Under the pieces are notes generated by a model. The model had not been told where the DNA came from and did not search any database. It was given only the letters and a program-made list of their open reading frames with translations. Below are positions 37,353-45,759 of a DNA stretch of 64,000 nucleotides, one piece after another. The stretch is from contig CP124529.1 of the NCBI GenBank assembly GCA_029953615.1, positions 4,550,493-4,614,492 on the forward strand, given 5' to 3'. The stretch comes from Pseudomonas putida. Lineage in GTDB: Bacteria > Pseudomonadota > Gammaproteobacteria > Pseudomonadales > Pseudomonadaceae. The position numbers and the translations under genes are program-made. Each line of letters opens with the position of its first letter. The stretch's first letter is position 1.

Positions 37353-37422
37353 GGGCTAGGGTGCCAAGGGTTTATCACGCAGTCTGGCTTGTTGTACAGT
37401 CGTTCAGTCCAACCCCTAGCCC
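37353..37422. promoter_or_regulatory. Divergent operator region between enoyl-CoA hydratase and TetR genes
   Basis: A 9-base inverted repeat (GGGCTAGGG at 37353-37361, CCCTAGCCC at 37414-37422) brackets the 102-base divergent gap. Inside it an imperfect dyad TTGTACAG-N5-CAGTCCAA (37392-37412, 6 of 8 arm positions paired) has the size of a TetR-family operator and lies about 22 bases before the tetR start. Confidence 0.4.
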
Positions 37423-37433
37423 GAGAGCCGCCG

Positions 37434-38078
37434 ATGAACCAGGAAGCCCGCTACCACCGCATGCTACCGGAATTGCGCAAAGCCAACCTGGTCGAGGCGA
37501 CCCTGGCATGCCTCAAGCGCCATGGCTTCCAGGGCGCGTCGATCCGCAAGATTTCGGCCGAGGCCGGGGTTTCGGTCGGGTTGATCAGCCATCACTACGC
37601 CGGCAAGGATGAGCTGGTTGCCGAAGCCTACATGGCGGTCACCGGCCGGGTGATGGGCCTGCTGCGCGAGGCCATGGCCCAGGCCGCGCCCAATGCCCGC
37701 GAACGGTTGTCGGCGTTCTTCCGCGCCTCGTTCTGCGCCGAGTTGCTCGACCCGCAATTGCTCGACGCCTGGCTGGCGTTCTGGGGCGCGGTGAAGACCG
37801 CCGAGGCGATCAACCAGGTGCATGACCATTCTTATGGAGAATACCGCAACGAACTGAGCGGGCTGCTGGCCACGCTGGCCGGGGAGGAGGGCTGGCAGGG
37901 CTTCGATGCCGACCTTGCGGCCATCAGCCTGAGTGCCTTGCTCGACGGCCTGTGGCTGGAGTCGGGGCTCAACCCCGGTACATTCACCCCCGAGCAGGGC
38001 GTGCTGATCTGCGAGGCCTGGGTCGATGGCCTGCAGGCCGGTGGCCGGCGCCGCTTCAGTCTGCCGGAGGGTTGTTGA
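37434..38078 (+). CDS. TetR-family regulator, BetI-like
   Basis: A 214-residue repressor. The helix-turn-helix is near the N-terminus (SIRKISAEAGVSVGLISHHYAGKDEL), and the C-terminal domain resembles the BetI group (LLDAWLAFWGAVKT). A far longer in-frame start upstream lies opposite the hydratase gene and is not credible. It probably represses the divergent hydratase gene and itself. Confidence 0.87.
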   Translation: MNQEARYHRMLPELRKANLVEATLACLKRHGFQGASIRKISAEAGVSVGLISHHYAGKDELVAEAYMAVTGRVMGLLREAMAQAAPNARERLSAFFRASFCAELLDPQLLDAWLAFWGAVKTAEAINQVHDHSYGEYRNELSGLLATLAGEEGWQGFDADLAAISLSALLDGLWLESGLNPGTFTPEQGVLICEAWVDGLQAGGRRRFSLPEGC

Positions 38079-38152
38079 TCGCCTGTTCAGTAACGAGTAC
38101 GCTGCTGTCGCGAGTGTGTAGAACAAACCAATAAAAAAAGAGACGACACGCA

Positions 38153-38869
38153 ATGACGCCTCGGGTATTGATCGTCGATGACGATCCGCTTATTCGTGAC
38201 TTGCTGCAGGCCTATCTGTCCCGGGAAGGCTATGACGTGCACTGCGCCGACACCGCGGAACAGGCCGAAGCCCTGCTCGGCAGCCAAGATGTCGACCTGG
38301 TGTTGCTGGATATCCGCCTGCCCGGCAAGGACGGCCTTACCCTGACCCGCGAGCTGCGGGTACGTTCGGAGGTGGGCATCATCCTCATCACGGGGCGCAA
38401 CGACGACATCGACCGCATCGTCGGCCTGGAATGCGGCGCCGACGACTACGTGATCAAACCGCTCAACCCCCGCGAACTGGTATCCCGCGCCAAGAACCTG
38501 ATCCGCCGCGTGCGCCATGCCCGTGAAGTACACCCGGCACCGGCCTGCGCGCAATCGCTGAAGCAGTTCGCCGACTGGGCGCTGGACACCGACCGCCGGC
38601 GGCTGATCGACGCCCGTGGCGGGCAGACACTGCTGACCCATGGCGAGTTTCAGCTGCTCAGCGTGTTTCTGCGTAACAGCGGCCACACCCTCAGCCGCGA
38701 CCAGTTGATGGACCAGATCCGCAACCGCGAGTGGGTGCCCAACGACCGCTCCATCGACGTGCTGGTCGGCCGCTTGCGGCGCAAGCTGCACGACGACCCG
38801 GCCGAGCCCCAACTGATCATCACCATCCACGGCACCGGTTACCTGTTCACTGCCAGTGTGGCGGCATGA
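38153..38869 (+). CDS. OmpR/TorR-family response regulator
   Basis: A 238-residue regulator: receiver at 1-120 with acidic pair D9-D10, phospho-acceptor D53 (LLDIRLPGKDG) and K102 (VIKPLNP), and a winged-helix output domain (TLSRDQLMDQIRNREW, RSIDVLVGRLRRKL, IHGTGYLF). First gene of a three-gene signalling operon with a periplasmic binding protein and a hybrid kinase, joined by ATGA overlaps. Confidence 0.93.
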   Translation: MTPRVLIVDDDPLIRDLLQAYLSREGYDVHCADTAEQAEALLGSQDVDLVLLDIRLPGKDGLTLTRELRVRSEVGIILITGRNDDIDRIVGLECGADDYVIKPLNPRELVSRAKNLIRRVRHAREVHPAPACAQSLKQFADWALDTDRRRLIDARGGQTLLTHGEFQLLSVFLRNSGHTLSRDQLMDQIRNREWVPNDRSIDVLVGRLRRKLHDDPAEPQLIITIHGTGYLFTASVAA

Positions 38870-39642
38870 CCCGCAGCGCCTGGGTGCTGGCCTTGGCATT
38901 GTTCGCCGTGCAAGCCAGCGCAGGGCAACCGGTGCGCTACTGCGACTACCCGGTGTACCCGCCGATTTCCTGGAGTGACGGCCACCAGGTGCGCGGCCTG
39001 GCCCCCACCGTGGTGCGAGAGCTGTTCGCGCGCATGGGCCATGAGGTGCAGACCGTGGTGCTGGGCAACTGGAAGCGTTGCCTGATGGACGCCGCCGCCG
39101 GGCGAGTGGACGTGGTGCTGGCCTATAACAGCGACCAGCGTGACCAGCGCATGCGCTTTTCCACGGTGCCGGTGGTGCGCGAGGAAGTGGCGGTGTTCTA
39201 CAACCGCCTGCGGCCGGTGCAGTTCCAGCGCCTTGAGGACCTGGCCGGCTACCGCGGCGGCCTGCTGTACGGCGAAAGCTACGGCGCCGAGTTCGACCGC
39301 TTCGTCGCCCGCCACCAGAACATCGAACGGGTGTCGTCCAGCCAGCAGAACTTCGGCAAGCTGATCCGTGGGCGCATCGACTACGTGATCCAGGAGCGGC
39401 GCACCGGCCAGCTGTTCATCGAAAACCTGCCCGGGGCGCAGGACATCCGCGTATTGCCCACGGCCCTGAGCGTGGACTACTTGCGTGTTGCAGTATCACG
39501 GCAATCGCCATTGAGCCAGCATATGGATGAAATCGACGCGCAGCTGCGGCGCATGAACCAGGCCGGCGAGATCGAGCGCTGGCTGGAACAAAGCGAAGTG
39601 ACCTACCGCGACATGATCAACCTGCCGGCGGATACCCGATGA
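38866..39642 (+). CDS. Periplasmic solute-binding sensor partner
   Basis: A 258-residue protein with a signal peptide (VLALALFAVQASAG) and the family 3 solute-binding fold: RYCDYPVYPPISW, GLAPTVVRELFARMG, GRVDVVLAYNSDQRDQRM, and a C-terminal LRRMNQAGEIERWL. No transport genes are nearby. It overlaps the regulator stop and the kinase start by four bases each, so it probably presents a ligand to the kinase, as in Tor-like systems. Confidence 0.88.
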   Translation: MTRSAWVLALALFAVQASAGQPVRYCDYPVYPPISWSDGHQVRGLAPTVVRELFARMGHEVQTVVLGNWKRCLMDAAAGRVDVVLAYNSDQRDQRMRFSTVPVVREEVAVFYNRLRPVQFQRLEDLAGYRGGLLYGESYGAEFDRFVARHQNIERVSSSQQNFGKLIRGRIDYVIQERRTGQLFIENLPGAQDIRVLPTALSVDYLRVAVSRQSPLSQHMDEIDAQLRRMNQAGEIERWLEQSEVTYRDMINLPADTR

Positions 39643-41894
39643 ACCACCGGCGCACCGATGGCCTGCTGCGCCGCCTGCTGCTGTTCATCCTGCTGTTCAG
39701 CCTGTGCTTCACGGTGCTGGCCAGCTCGGTGCAGCTGTACTTTGAATACCGCCGCGAAATGCGCGATATCGAGGCGCGCATGGCATTGATCCGCGCCGGC
39801 TACCTGGCCAGCCTTGAGCGCAGCCTGTGGGACCTGGACGAGGCCCAGCTGGATACGCAACTGCGCGGCCTGGTGGACTTTTCCGATGTCGCCCGGGTGC
39901 GCCTGGTCAGCGACGATTTCCAGCTGCTGCGCGGTGCCGCCGAGCCCAAGGGCCCGCTGCGCATCGAACGCTTCCCGCTCGATTACCAGCCGCCCTCGGG
40001 GCCGGCCAGGCACCTGGGCGAGCTGGAAGTGAGCATCGACCTGGGCGCAGTGCACCGGCGGCTGTATGCCACGGGCCTTGCCAGCCTGCTGTGGATGGGC
40101 GTGTTCCTGTGTGGCCTGGCGGTGGCGTTGTCGGGGCTGTTCTACCGCCTGGTCACCCGCCACCTGCAAGTGATGGCCGAGTTCGCCCGCCGTATTGGTG
40201 CCGGCCAGTGGCAGGAACCGTTGCGCCTGGGGCGCCGCCCGTCGACGCGCCCGGACGAGATCGACACCGTGGCCAATGCCCTGGATGACATGCGCCGCGC
40301 CATTCTCAGCGACATCGAGCGCCGCGAGCGCGACCGCCTGGCGCTGCAGGACAAGCGCGACGAGCTGCAGGCCATGGTCGAGCGGCGCACCGCCAGCCTG
40401 GCCCGGGCCAAGGACGAGGCCGAAGCCGCCAACCTGGCCAAGTCGCGCTTCCTGGCGACCATGAGCCACGAGCTGCGCACACCGCTCAACGGCATTCTTG
40501 GCATGGCCGAGCTGCTGCGCGGCGGCCGGCTGGAGGTGGCCGATCGCCAGCGCGTCGAGGCCTTGTACAAGGCCGGCGAGGGGCTGTTGGCGATTCTCAA
40601 TGAAGTACTGTATTTCGCCCGGCTGGAGGAGGGCGATAGCCGCGCCGAGCTGGTCGGTTTTTCCCTGCGCCAGTTGTGCCAGGAAGTGCTGGCGCTGCTC
40701 GAACCCATGGCCAGGGACAACGGTGACACCCTGCAACTGAATATCGACGAGCAATTGGCCGAGTACCAGCACGGTGCCGAACAGTACCTGCGTCAGGTGC
40801 TCAGCAACCTGCTGGCCAACGCCATCAAGTTCACCGAACACGGCCAGGTGCGGCTTGCGGTGCAGGTACTGGCCAATGACCCGGGATCGCAGCGCTTGCG
40901 GGTGTCGGTCAGTGACAATGGCATCGGCATCGAACCGGCGGTACAGGCGAGGATATTCGACCGTTTCGTCCAGGCCAGCGAGGCAGTGGCCCGGCGCTAT
41001 GGCGGCACCGGCCTGGGCCTGGCGATCTGCAAGCACCTGGTGGAAAAACTGGGGGGTAGCATTGGCCTGGACAGCGTGCAGGGGCAGGGCAGTTGCTTCT
41101 GGTTCGAGCTCGACCTGCCCCGCGGGCAGCCAGCGCTGGCCAGTTCGCCAGCGCCTTCGCCCCTGGCCAGCCTGGATATCCTGGTGGTCGAGGACGTGGC
41201 GTTGAACCGCGAGGTAGCCGGCGGGTTGCTGCTGCGCGATGGCCACAGGGTGAGTTTTGCCGAGGATGCCGGGCAGGCCCTGCAGGCCTGCGCACAGCGG
41301 CGCTTCGACCTGATCCTGCTCGACGTGCACCTGCCCGGCATGAGTGGGGTGGAATTGTGCCGGCAATTGCGTGCCACGCCCGGGCCGAACCGCCACAGCC
41401 GGGTCCTGGCGCTGACGGCCGGTGTGCAACCGGGGCAGGTGCCGGGTTATCTGGACGCTGGCATGCAGGGAGTGCTGGCCAAGCCCCTGCGGCTGGAAAA
41501 CCTGCGCCAGGCGCTGGCCGAAGCGGCGGCGCCCACCGAAGTGGCGGGTGTTGATGGGGCAATGGACTGGTCGTTGCTGGACACCCACCGCTCGCTGCTG
41601 GGTGAGCAGAAGCTGCAAGGCCTGTTGAAGGTGCTGCGCCAGTCGCTGGAGCAGCACGCCACGGCGTTGGCCGAGGCGCTGGCAGCCCAGGACTTTACCG
41701 AAGTGCTGCACCTTGCCCACCGCCTGGCCGGCAGTTGCGACTCCCTGGGTTTTTCTGGCCTGGCTGAATTGTTGCGTCGCCTTGAAGACGCTGCCAGGCA
41801 GCACGACGAACAGGCATTGAAAGCGCTCGGCGAGCTGCTGGCCACCCAGCTTGCCCAGGCCCACGCCACCCTGGAACAGCTGATCCAGAGCTGA
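39639..41894 (+). CDS. Tripartite hybrid sensor histidine kinase (TorS-like)
   Basis: A 751-residue membrane kinase: TM1 at ~12-34, periplasmic domain of ~110 residues, TM2 at ~147-168, HAMP, coiled coil to ~265, HisKA with H277 ([11 protein letters not shown]), HATPase ([26 protein letters not shown]), receiver with D562 ([11 protein letters not shown]) and K615, and an HPt domain with H694 ([10 protein letters not shown]). The full His-Asp-His relay ends on the first-gene regulator. The periplasmic domain is small, so sensing through the co-encoded binding protein is likely. Confidence 0.93.
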   Translation: MNHRRTDGLLRRLLLFILLFSLCFTVLASSVQLYFEYRREMRDIEARMALIRAGYLASLERSLWDLDEAQLDTQLRGLVDFSDVARVRLVSDDFQLLRGAAEPKGPLRIERFPLDYQPPSGPARHLGELEVSIDLGAVHRRLYATGLASLLWMGVFLCGLAVALSGLFYRLVTRHLQVMAEFARRIGAGQWQEPLRLGRRPSTRPDEIDTVANALDDMRRAILSDIERRERDRLALQDKRDELQAMVERRTASLARAKDEAEAANLAKSRFLATMSHELRTPLNGILGMAELLRGGRLEVADRQRVEALYKAGEGLLAILNEVLYFARLEEGDSRAELVGFSLRQLCQEVLALLEPMARDNGDTLQLNIDEQLAEYQHGAEQYLRQVLSNLLANAIKFTEHGQVRLAVQVLANDPGSQRLRVSVSDNGIGIEPAVQARIFDRFVQASEAVARRYGGTGLGLAICKHLVEKLGGSIGLDSVQGQGSCFWFELDLPRGQPALASSPAPSPLASLDILVVEDVALNREVAGGLLLRDGHRVSFAEDAGQALQACAQRRFDLILLDVHLPGMSGVELCRQLRATPGPNRHSRVLALTAGVQPGQVPGYLDAGMQGVLAKPLRLENLRQALAEAAAPTEVAGVDGAMDWSLLDTHRSLLGEQKLQGLLKVLRQSLEQHATALAEALAAQDFTEVLHLAHRLAGSCDSLGFSGLAELLRRLEDAARQHDEQALKALGELLATQLAQAHATLEQLIQS

Positions 41895-42020
41895 CGTACA
41901 AAAAACTTACGACTTTTTACATCTTCGATCCGTTCGTACAACGGCACCTTACATCCGTTTCCAATAATCCATGGCAACCGTGTTGCACGCGGTCCATGAG
42001 GCTTATTGGAGACAAGAATA

Positions 42021-42119
42021 ATGACATGCCGTAGCGCTCAGCCCCTCCTTCCCAACACTCCGCGCGGCACCCCCGCGTGGCCAGGCACCGGCCGCAAAGG
42101 CGAGGTGCGCCATGACTGA
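42021..42119 (+). CDS. Possible 32-residue leader peptide before the permease
   Basis: ATG at 42021 has GGAG 9 bases before it and opens a 32-codon frame (MTCRSAQPLLPNTPRG at the start). It ends at 42119, overlapping the permease start by 8 bases. The permease ribosome site GAGG lies inside this small frame, so its translation could gate the permease. The peptide has no run of one amino acid to suggest classic attenuation. It may be chance. Confidence 0.3.
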   Translation: MTCRSAQPLLPNTPRGTPAWPGTGRKGEVRHD

Positions 42120-43518
42120 CAACCGCGAAAAGATCCAGCTCACCCGCGCACTGAAAAGCCGGCACATCTTCATGCTGTCGCTGGGCGGGGTGATCGGCAC
42201 CGGGCTGTTCATGGGCTCGGGCGTGACCATCAACCAGGGCGGCCCGGTAGGCGCGATCCTGGCGTACCTGGTCGCAGGTTTGCTGATGTACCTGGTGATG
42301 GTCTGCCTTGGCGAGCTTTCGGTGCAGATGCCGGTGTCCGGCTCGTTCCAGGCCCACGCCACCAAGTTCATCGGCCCTGCCACCGGCTTCATGATCGGCT
42401 GGGTGTACTGGATGAGCTGGGCCACCACCGTGGGCCTGGAGTTCACTGCCGCCGGCATGCTGATGACCCGCTGGTTCCCGGAGGTGCCGATCTGGTACTG
42501 GTCGGCGCTGTTCGTGGTCGTGCTGTTCGGGCTCAACGCCCTGGCCACCCGCGCCTTCGGCGAGGCGGAGTACTGGTTCTCGGGGATCAAGGTGGCGACC
42601 ATCGTCGGCTTCATCATCATCGGCCTGCTGGTGATCTTCGGCGCCATCCCGCTGAGCAGCGGGGCGCCGGCACCGATGCTGGACAACCTGGTGGGCGAGT
42701 CGCTGTTCCCCCATGGCCTGTCGGCGGTGTTCGCGGTGATGATGACGGTGGTCTATGCCTTCCAGGGTTGCGAGATCATGGGGGTGGCCGCTGGCGAGAC
42801 CGAGCACCCGGAAAAGAGCATCCCGCGGGCTGTGCGCAACGTGGTGTTCCGCGTGCTGATCTTCTACGTGCTGGCGATTGCCGTGCTCTCGGCCATCGTG
42901 CCGTTCGAACAGGCCGGGCTGATGGAAAGCCCGTTCGTGCAGGTGTTCGACATGGTCGGCATTCCCTTTGCCGCCGACCTGATGAACTTCGTGATCCTCA
43001 CCGCCATCCTTTCGGTGGGCAACTCCGGGCTGTATGCCTCCACGCGCATCCTGTGGGCCATGTCGAAGAGCGGCATGGCGCCGAAGAGCCTGTCGCCGCT
43101 GAGCAAGCGTGGCGTGCCGTTGCGGGCGCTGAGCATCACCCTGTGCTTTGCGCTGATTTCGCTGATGACCAGTTTCATTGCCGCCGACACCCTGTTCATG
43201 GTGTTGATGGCGGTGAGTGGCATGTCCGGCACCGTGACCTGGATCGTCATTGCCCTGGCGCAGTACCGCTTCCGCAAAGTCTACCTGCGTGACGGTGGGC
43301 AACTGCAGGACCTGAAGTACAAGGCGCCGCTGTACCCGCTGGTGCCGCTGCTGTGCATCACCCTGTGCAGCTCGCTGTTCGTGTTCCTGGCGCTGGATGA
43401 AACCCAGCGGCCGTCGTTGTACTGGGGCTTTGGCTTCATTGCCCTGTGCTATGCGGCGTACTTCTTCGTCAACCGCCGTCGGCAGGGGGCCTTCGAGCCT
43501 AGTGCGCCGGGGGTTTGA
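42112..43518 (+). CDS. Amino-acid permease (APC family, GabP/LysP type)
   Basis: A 468-residue transporter with 12 membrane segments. The AAT signatures are LSLGGVIGTGLFMGSG in TM1 and QGCEIMGVAAGETEHPEKSIPRA in the TM6 region, with ASTRILWAMSKSGMAP later. Close relatives carry basic amino acids, GABA or aromatic amino acids. Position between a sensor operon and an amino-acid/acyl-CoA catabolic operon suggests it imports a substrate of one of them, perhaps arginine or lysine (inference). Confidence 0.9.
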   Translation: MTDNREKIQLTRALKSRHIFMLSLGGVIGTGLFMGSGVTINQGGPVGAILAYLVAGLLMYLVMVCLGELSVQMPVSGSFQAHATKFIGPATGFMIGWVYWMSWATTVGLEFTAAGMLMTRWFPEVPIWYWSALFVVVLFGLNALATRAFGEAEYWFSGIKVATIVGFIIIGLLVIFGAIPLSSGAPAPMLDNLVGESLFPHGLSAVFAVMMTVVYAFQGCEIMGVAAGETEHPEKSIPRAVRNVVFRVLIFYVLAIAVLSAIVPFEQAGLMESPFVQVFDMVGIPFAADLMNFVILTAILSVGNSGLYASTRILWAMSKSGMAPKSLSPLSKRGVPLRALSITLCFALISLMTSFIAADTLFMVLMAVSGMSGTVTWIVIALAQYRFRKVYLRDGGQLQDLKYKAPLYPLVPLLCITLCSSLFVFLALDETQRPSLYWGFGFIALCYAAYFFVNRRRQGAFEPSAPGV

Positions 43519-43563
43519 TGCCGTGGGGCGTTGGTTGTAAGTGTTGGCGAATTTATTGTCTGT

Positions 43564-43597
43564 GAGATCGAGCGCCGCGCGGGCGGCGCTCGATCTC
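43564..43597. terminator. Strong hairpin after the permease gene (repeat-like)
   Basis: GAGATCGAGCGCCGC and GCGGCGCTCGATCTC form perfect 15-base arms around a 4-base loop, 45 bases after the permease stop. There is no T run. The sequence resembles another dispersed Pseudomonas hairpin family, so it may act as a transcript end or message stabiliser. Confidence 0.6.
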
Positions 43598-43753
43598 CCT
43601 GGCAACGAAAATGCCATGCCGAAACAAAGCCGCGTAACAACAAAAACCGAGTTGTGCGAAGTTGTAACAGCCCATCCCGCCTTGCTGAACACTCGTTTAG
43701 TATCTCGCTCATCAAGCCCTCCCAAAACCATCACAACAACACCGAGGCCCCCC

Positions 43754-44548
43754 ATGACCACCCCGTCGTCGTCACTGTTGAGCAAGGTCGAAGCCGGCGT
43801 TGCCTGGATTACCCTCAACCGCCCCGAGCAGCGCAATGCGCTGGACATCCCCACCCTCAAGCAACTGCACGCCCTGCTGGAAACCTGCAACAGCGACCCG
43901 GCCGTGCGCGTGGTGGTGCTGACCGGCAGCGGCCGCAGCTTCTGCGCCGGTGCCGACCTGGCCGAATGGGCCGCGGCCGAAGCCCAGGGGACGCTGGAAA
44001 GTTACGGCTGGACCGAAACCGCCCACGCCTTGATGTTGTGCCTGCACAGCCTGGACAAGCCCACCATCGCCGCCATCAACGGTACCGCCGTGGGCGGTGG
44101 CATGGACCTCAGCCTGTGCTGCGACCTGCGCATCGCCGCGGCCTCGGCGCGCTTCAAGGCCGGCTACACCAGCATGGGCTACAGCCCCGATGCAGGTGCC
44201 AGCTGGCACCTGCCACGGCTGATCGGCAGCGAGCAGGCCAAGCGCCTGTTGTTCCTCGATGAGCTGTGGGGTGCCGAACGTGCCTTGGCGGCCGGGCTGG
44301 TCAGCGAAGTCTGCGCCGACGAGCAACTACCCGCCGTAGCCGCCGAGCTGGCCGGGCGCCTGGCCAACGGCCCCACATTTGCCTACGCGCAGACCAAGCG
44401 GCTGATCCGCGATGGCGCGCTGCGCACCCTGGCCGAGCAGCTGGAAGCCGAGCGCCAGGCCGGCCTGCTGTGTGGCCGCAGCCAGGACGGTGCCGAGGCG
44501 TTGCAAGCGTCGGTGGAACGCCGCGCACCCCGTTTCACCGGCCAGTAA
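43754..44548 (+). CDS. Enoyl-CoA hydratase/isomerase (PaaG-like)
   Basis: A 264-residue crotonase-fold enzyme. The oxyanion-hole segments are RSFCAGADLAEWAA and AAINGTAVGGGMDLSLCCD. At the position of the usual second Glu it has SPDAGASWHLPR, with Asp, as in PaaG-type isomerases. It is the first gene of an eight-gene operon; 33 bases separate it from the acyl-CoA dehydrogenase. It probably hydrates or isomerises the enoyl-CoA made by that enzyme. Confidence 0.9.
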   Translation: MTTPSSSLLSKVEAGVAWITLNRPEQRNALDIPTLKQLHALLETCNSDPAVRVVVLTGSGRSFCAGADLAEWAAAEAQGTLESYGWTETAHALMLCLHSLDKPTIAAINGTAVGGGMDLSLCCDLRIAAASARFKAGYTSMGYSPDAGASWHLPRLIGSEQAKRLLFLDELWGAERALAAGLVSEVCADEQLPAVAAELAGRLANGPTFAYAQTKRLIRDGALRTLAEQLEAERQAGLLCGRSQDGAEALQASVERRAPRFTGQ

Positions 44549-44581
44549 CCCGATAACCGACCCTCACCAGGACCTTCGCAG

Positions 44582-45742
44582 ATGAATTTCCAACTGACCC
44601 AAGAACAAGAAATGTTGGTGGAAGCGGTACGCAGCTTTGTCGTCAAGGAGCTGCTGCCCCATGAGGAGGCGGTGGACCGCGCCGATGCCGTATCGCCCGA
44701 GCTGGCTGCGCAGATCCGCGGCAAGGCGATCGCTGCCGGGTTCTATGCCTTCAACATGCCCGAGGAGGTCGGCGGCGGTGGCCTGGATTACCTGTCCCAG
44801 GCGCTGATCGAGCGCGAGCTGTCCAAGGTGTCCTGGGCCCTGCACGTGTTCGTTGCGCGGCCGTCGAAAATCCTCATGGCCTGCAAGGACGAGCAGGTCA
44901 ACGACTACCTGTTGCCCTGTGTGCAGGGCGAGAAGATCGACTGCTTTGCCCTCACCGAGCCGGGTGCCGGCTCCGATGCCAACGCCATCAAGACCCGCGC
45001 CGTGCGCCAGGGTGACGACTTCTTGATCAACGGCAGCAAGCACTTCATCAGCCATGCCGGCCACGCCGATTTCGCCATCGTCTTCGCTGTCACCGATACC
45101 TACGAGCACAACGGGCGCAAGCGCAATGCGGTAACGGCCTTCCTGGTCGACCGTGGCACGCCGGGCATGACCATTCGCCGCGGCCCCAAGTGTGTGAGCA
45201 ACCGTGGCTACCACACCTACGAGCTGTTCTTCGACGACTGCCGGGTACCGGCCAGCAAGGTGCTGGGCGAGGTCGGCAAGGGCTGGGAGGTGGCCAACGC
45301 CTGGCTCACCGCCGGCCGGGTGATGGTCGCCGCCAACTGCGTGGGCCAGGCCCAGCGTGCCCTCGACCTGTCGCTGCAATGGGCCGCCGACCGCAAGCAG
45401 TTCGGCCAGGCCATCGGCAGCTACCAGGGTGTGTCGTTCAAGCTGGCCGACATGGCCACGCAGATTCGCGCCGCGGAAATGCTCACCCTGCACACCGCCT
45501 GGAAGATGGACCAGGGCAGCATGACCGACGGCGAGGCCGGCATGGCCAAGCTGTTCGCCAGCGAGGTGCTGGGCAAGGTTGCCGACGAAGCCGTGCAGAT
45601 CTTTGGCGGCATGGGCCTGATGGATGAAGGGCCGGTCGAGCGCATCTGGCGCAACGCACGCATCGAGCGCATCTGGGAAGGCACCTCGGAAATCCAGCGG
45701 CACATCATCGCCCGCGAACTGCTGCGCCCGCTGCTGCGCTGA
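44582..45742 (+). CDS. Acyl-CoA dehydrogenase
   Basis: A 386-residue FAD enzyme with the standard order of domains: N-terminal helices, the ACAD signature CFALTEPGAGSDANAIKT in the middle beta-domain, and the C-terminal IWEGTSEIQRHI holding the likely catalytic Glu. It oxidises an acyl-CoA to the 2-enoyl-CoA. The gene lies between the hydratase and the acyl-CoA synthetase (17-base gap), so the substrate is presumably the product of that ligase. Confidence 0.93.
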   Translation: MNFQLTQEQEMLVEAVRSFVVKELLPHEEAVDRADAVSPELAAQIRGKAIAAGFYAFNMPEEVGGGGLDYLSQALIERELSKVSWALHVFVARPSKILMACKDEQVNDYLLPCVQGEKIDCFALTEPGAGSDANAIKTRAVRQGDDFLINGSKHFISHAGHADFAIVFAVTDTYEHNGRKRNAVTAFLVDRGTPGMTIRRGPKCVSNRGYHTYELFFDDCRVPASKVLGEVGKGWEVANAWLTAGRVMVAANCVGQAQRALDLSLQWAADRKQFGQAIGSYQGVSFKLADMATQIRAAEMLTLHTAWKMDQGSMTDGEAGMAKLFASEVLGKVADEAVQIFGGMGLMDEGPVERIWRNARIERIWEGTSEIQRHIIARELLRPLLR

Positions 45743-45759
45743 GCGCCAGGAGAACACCC

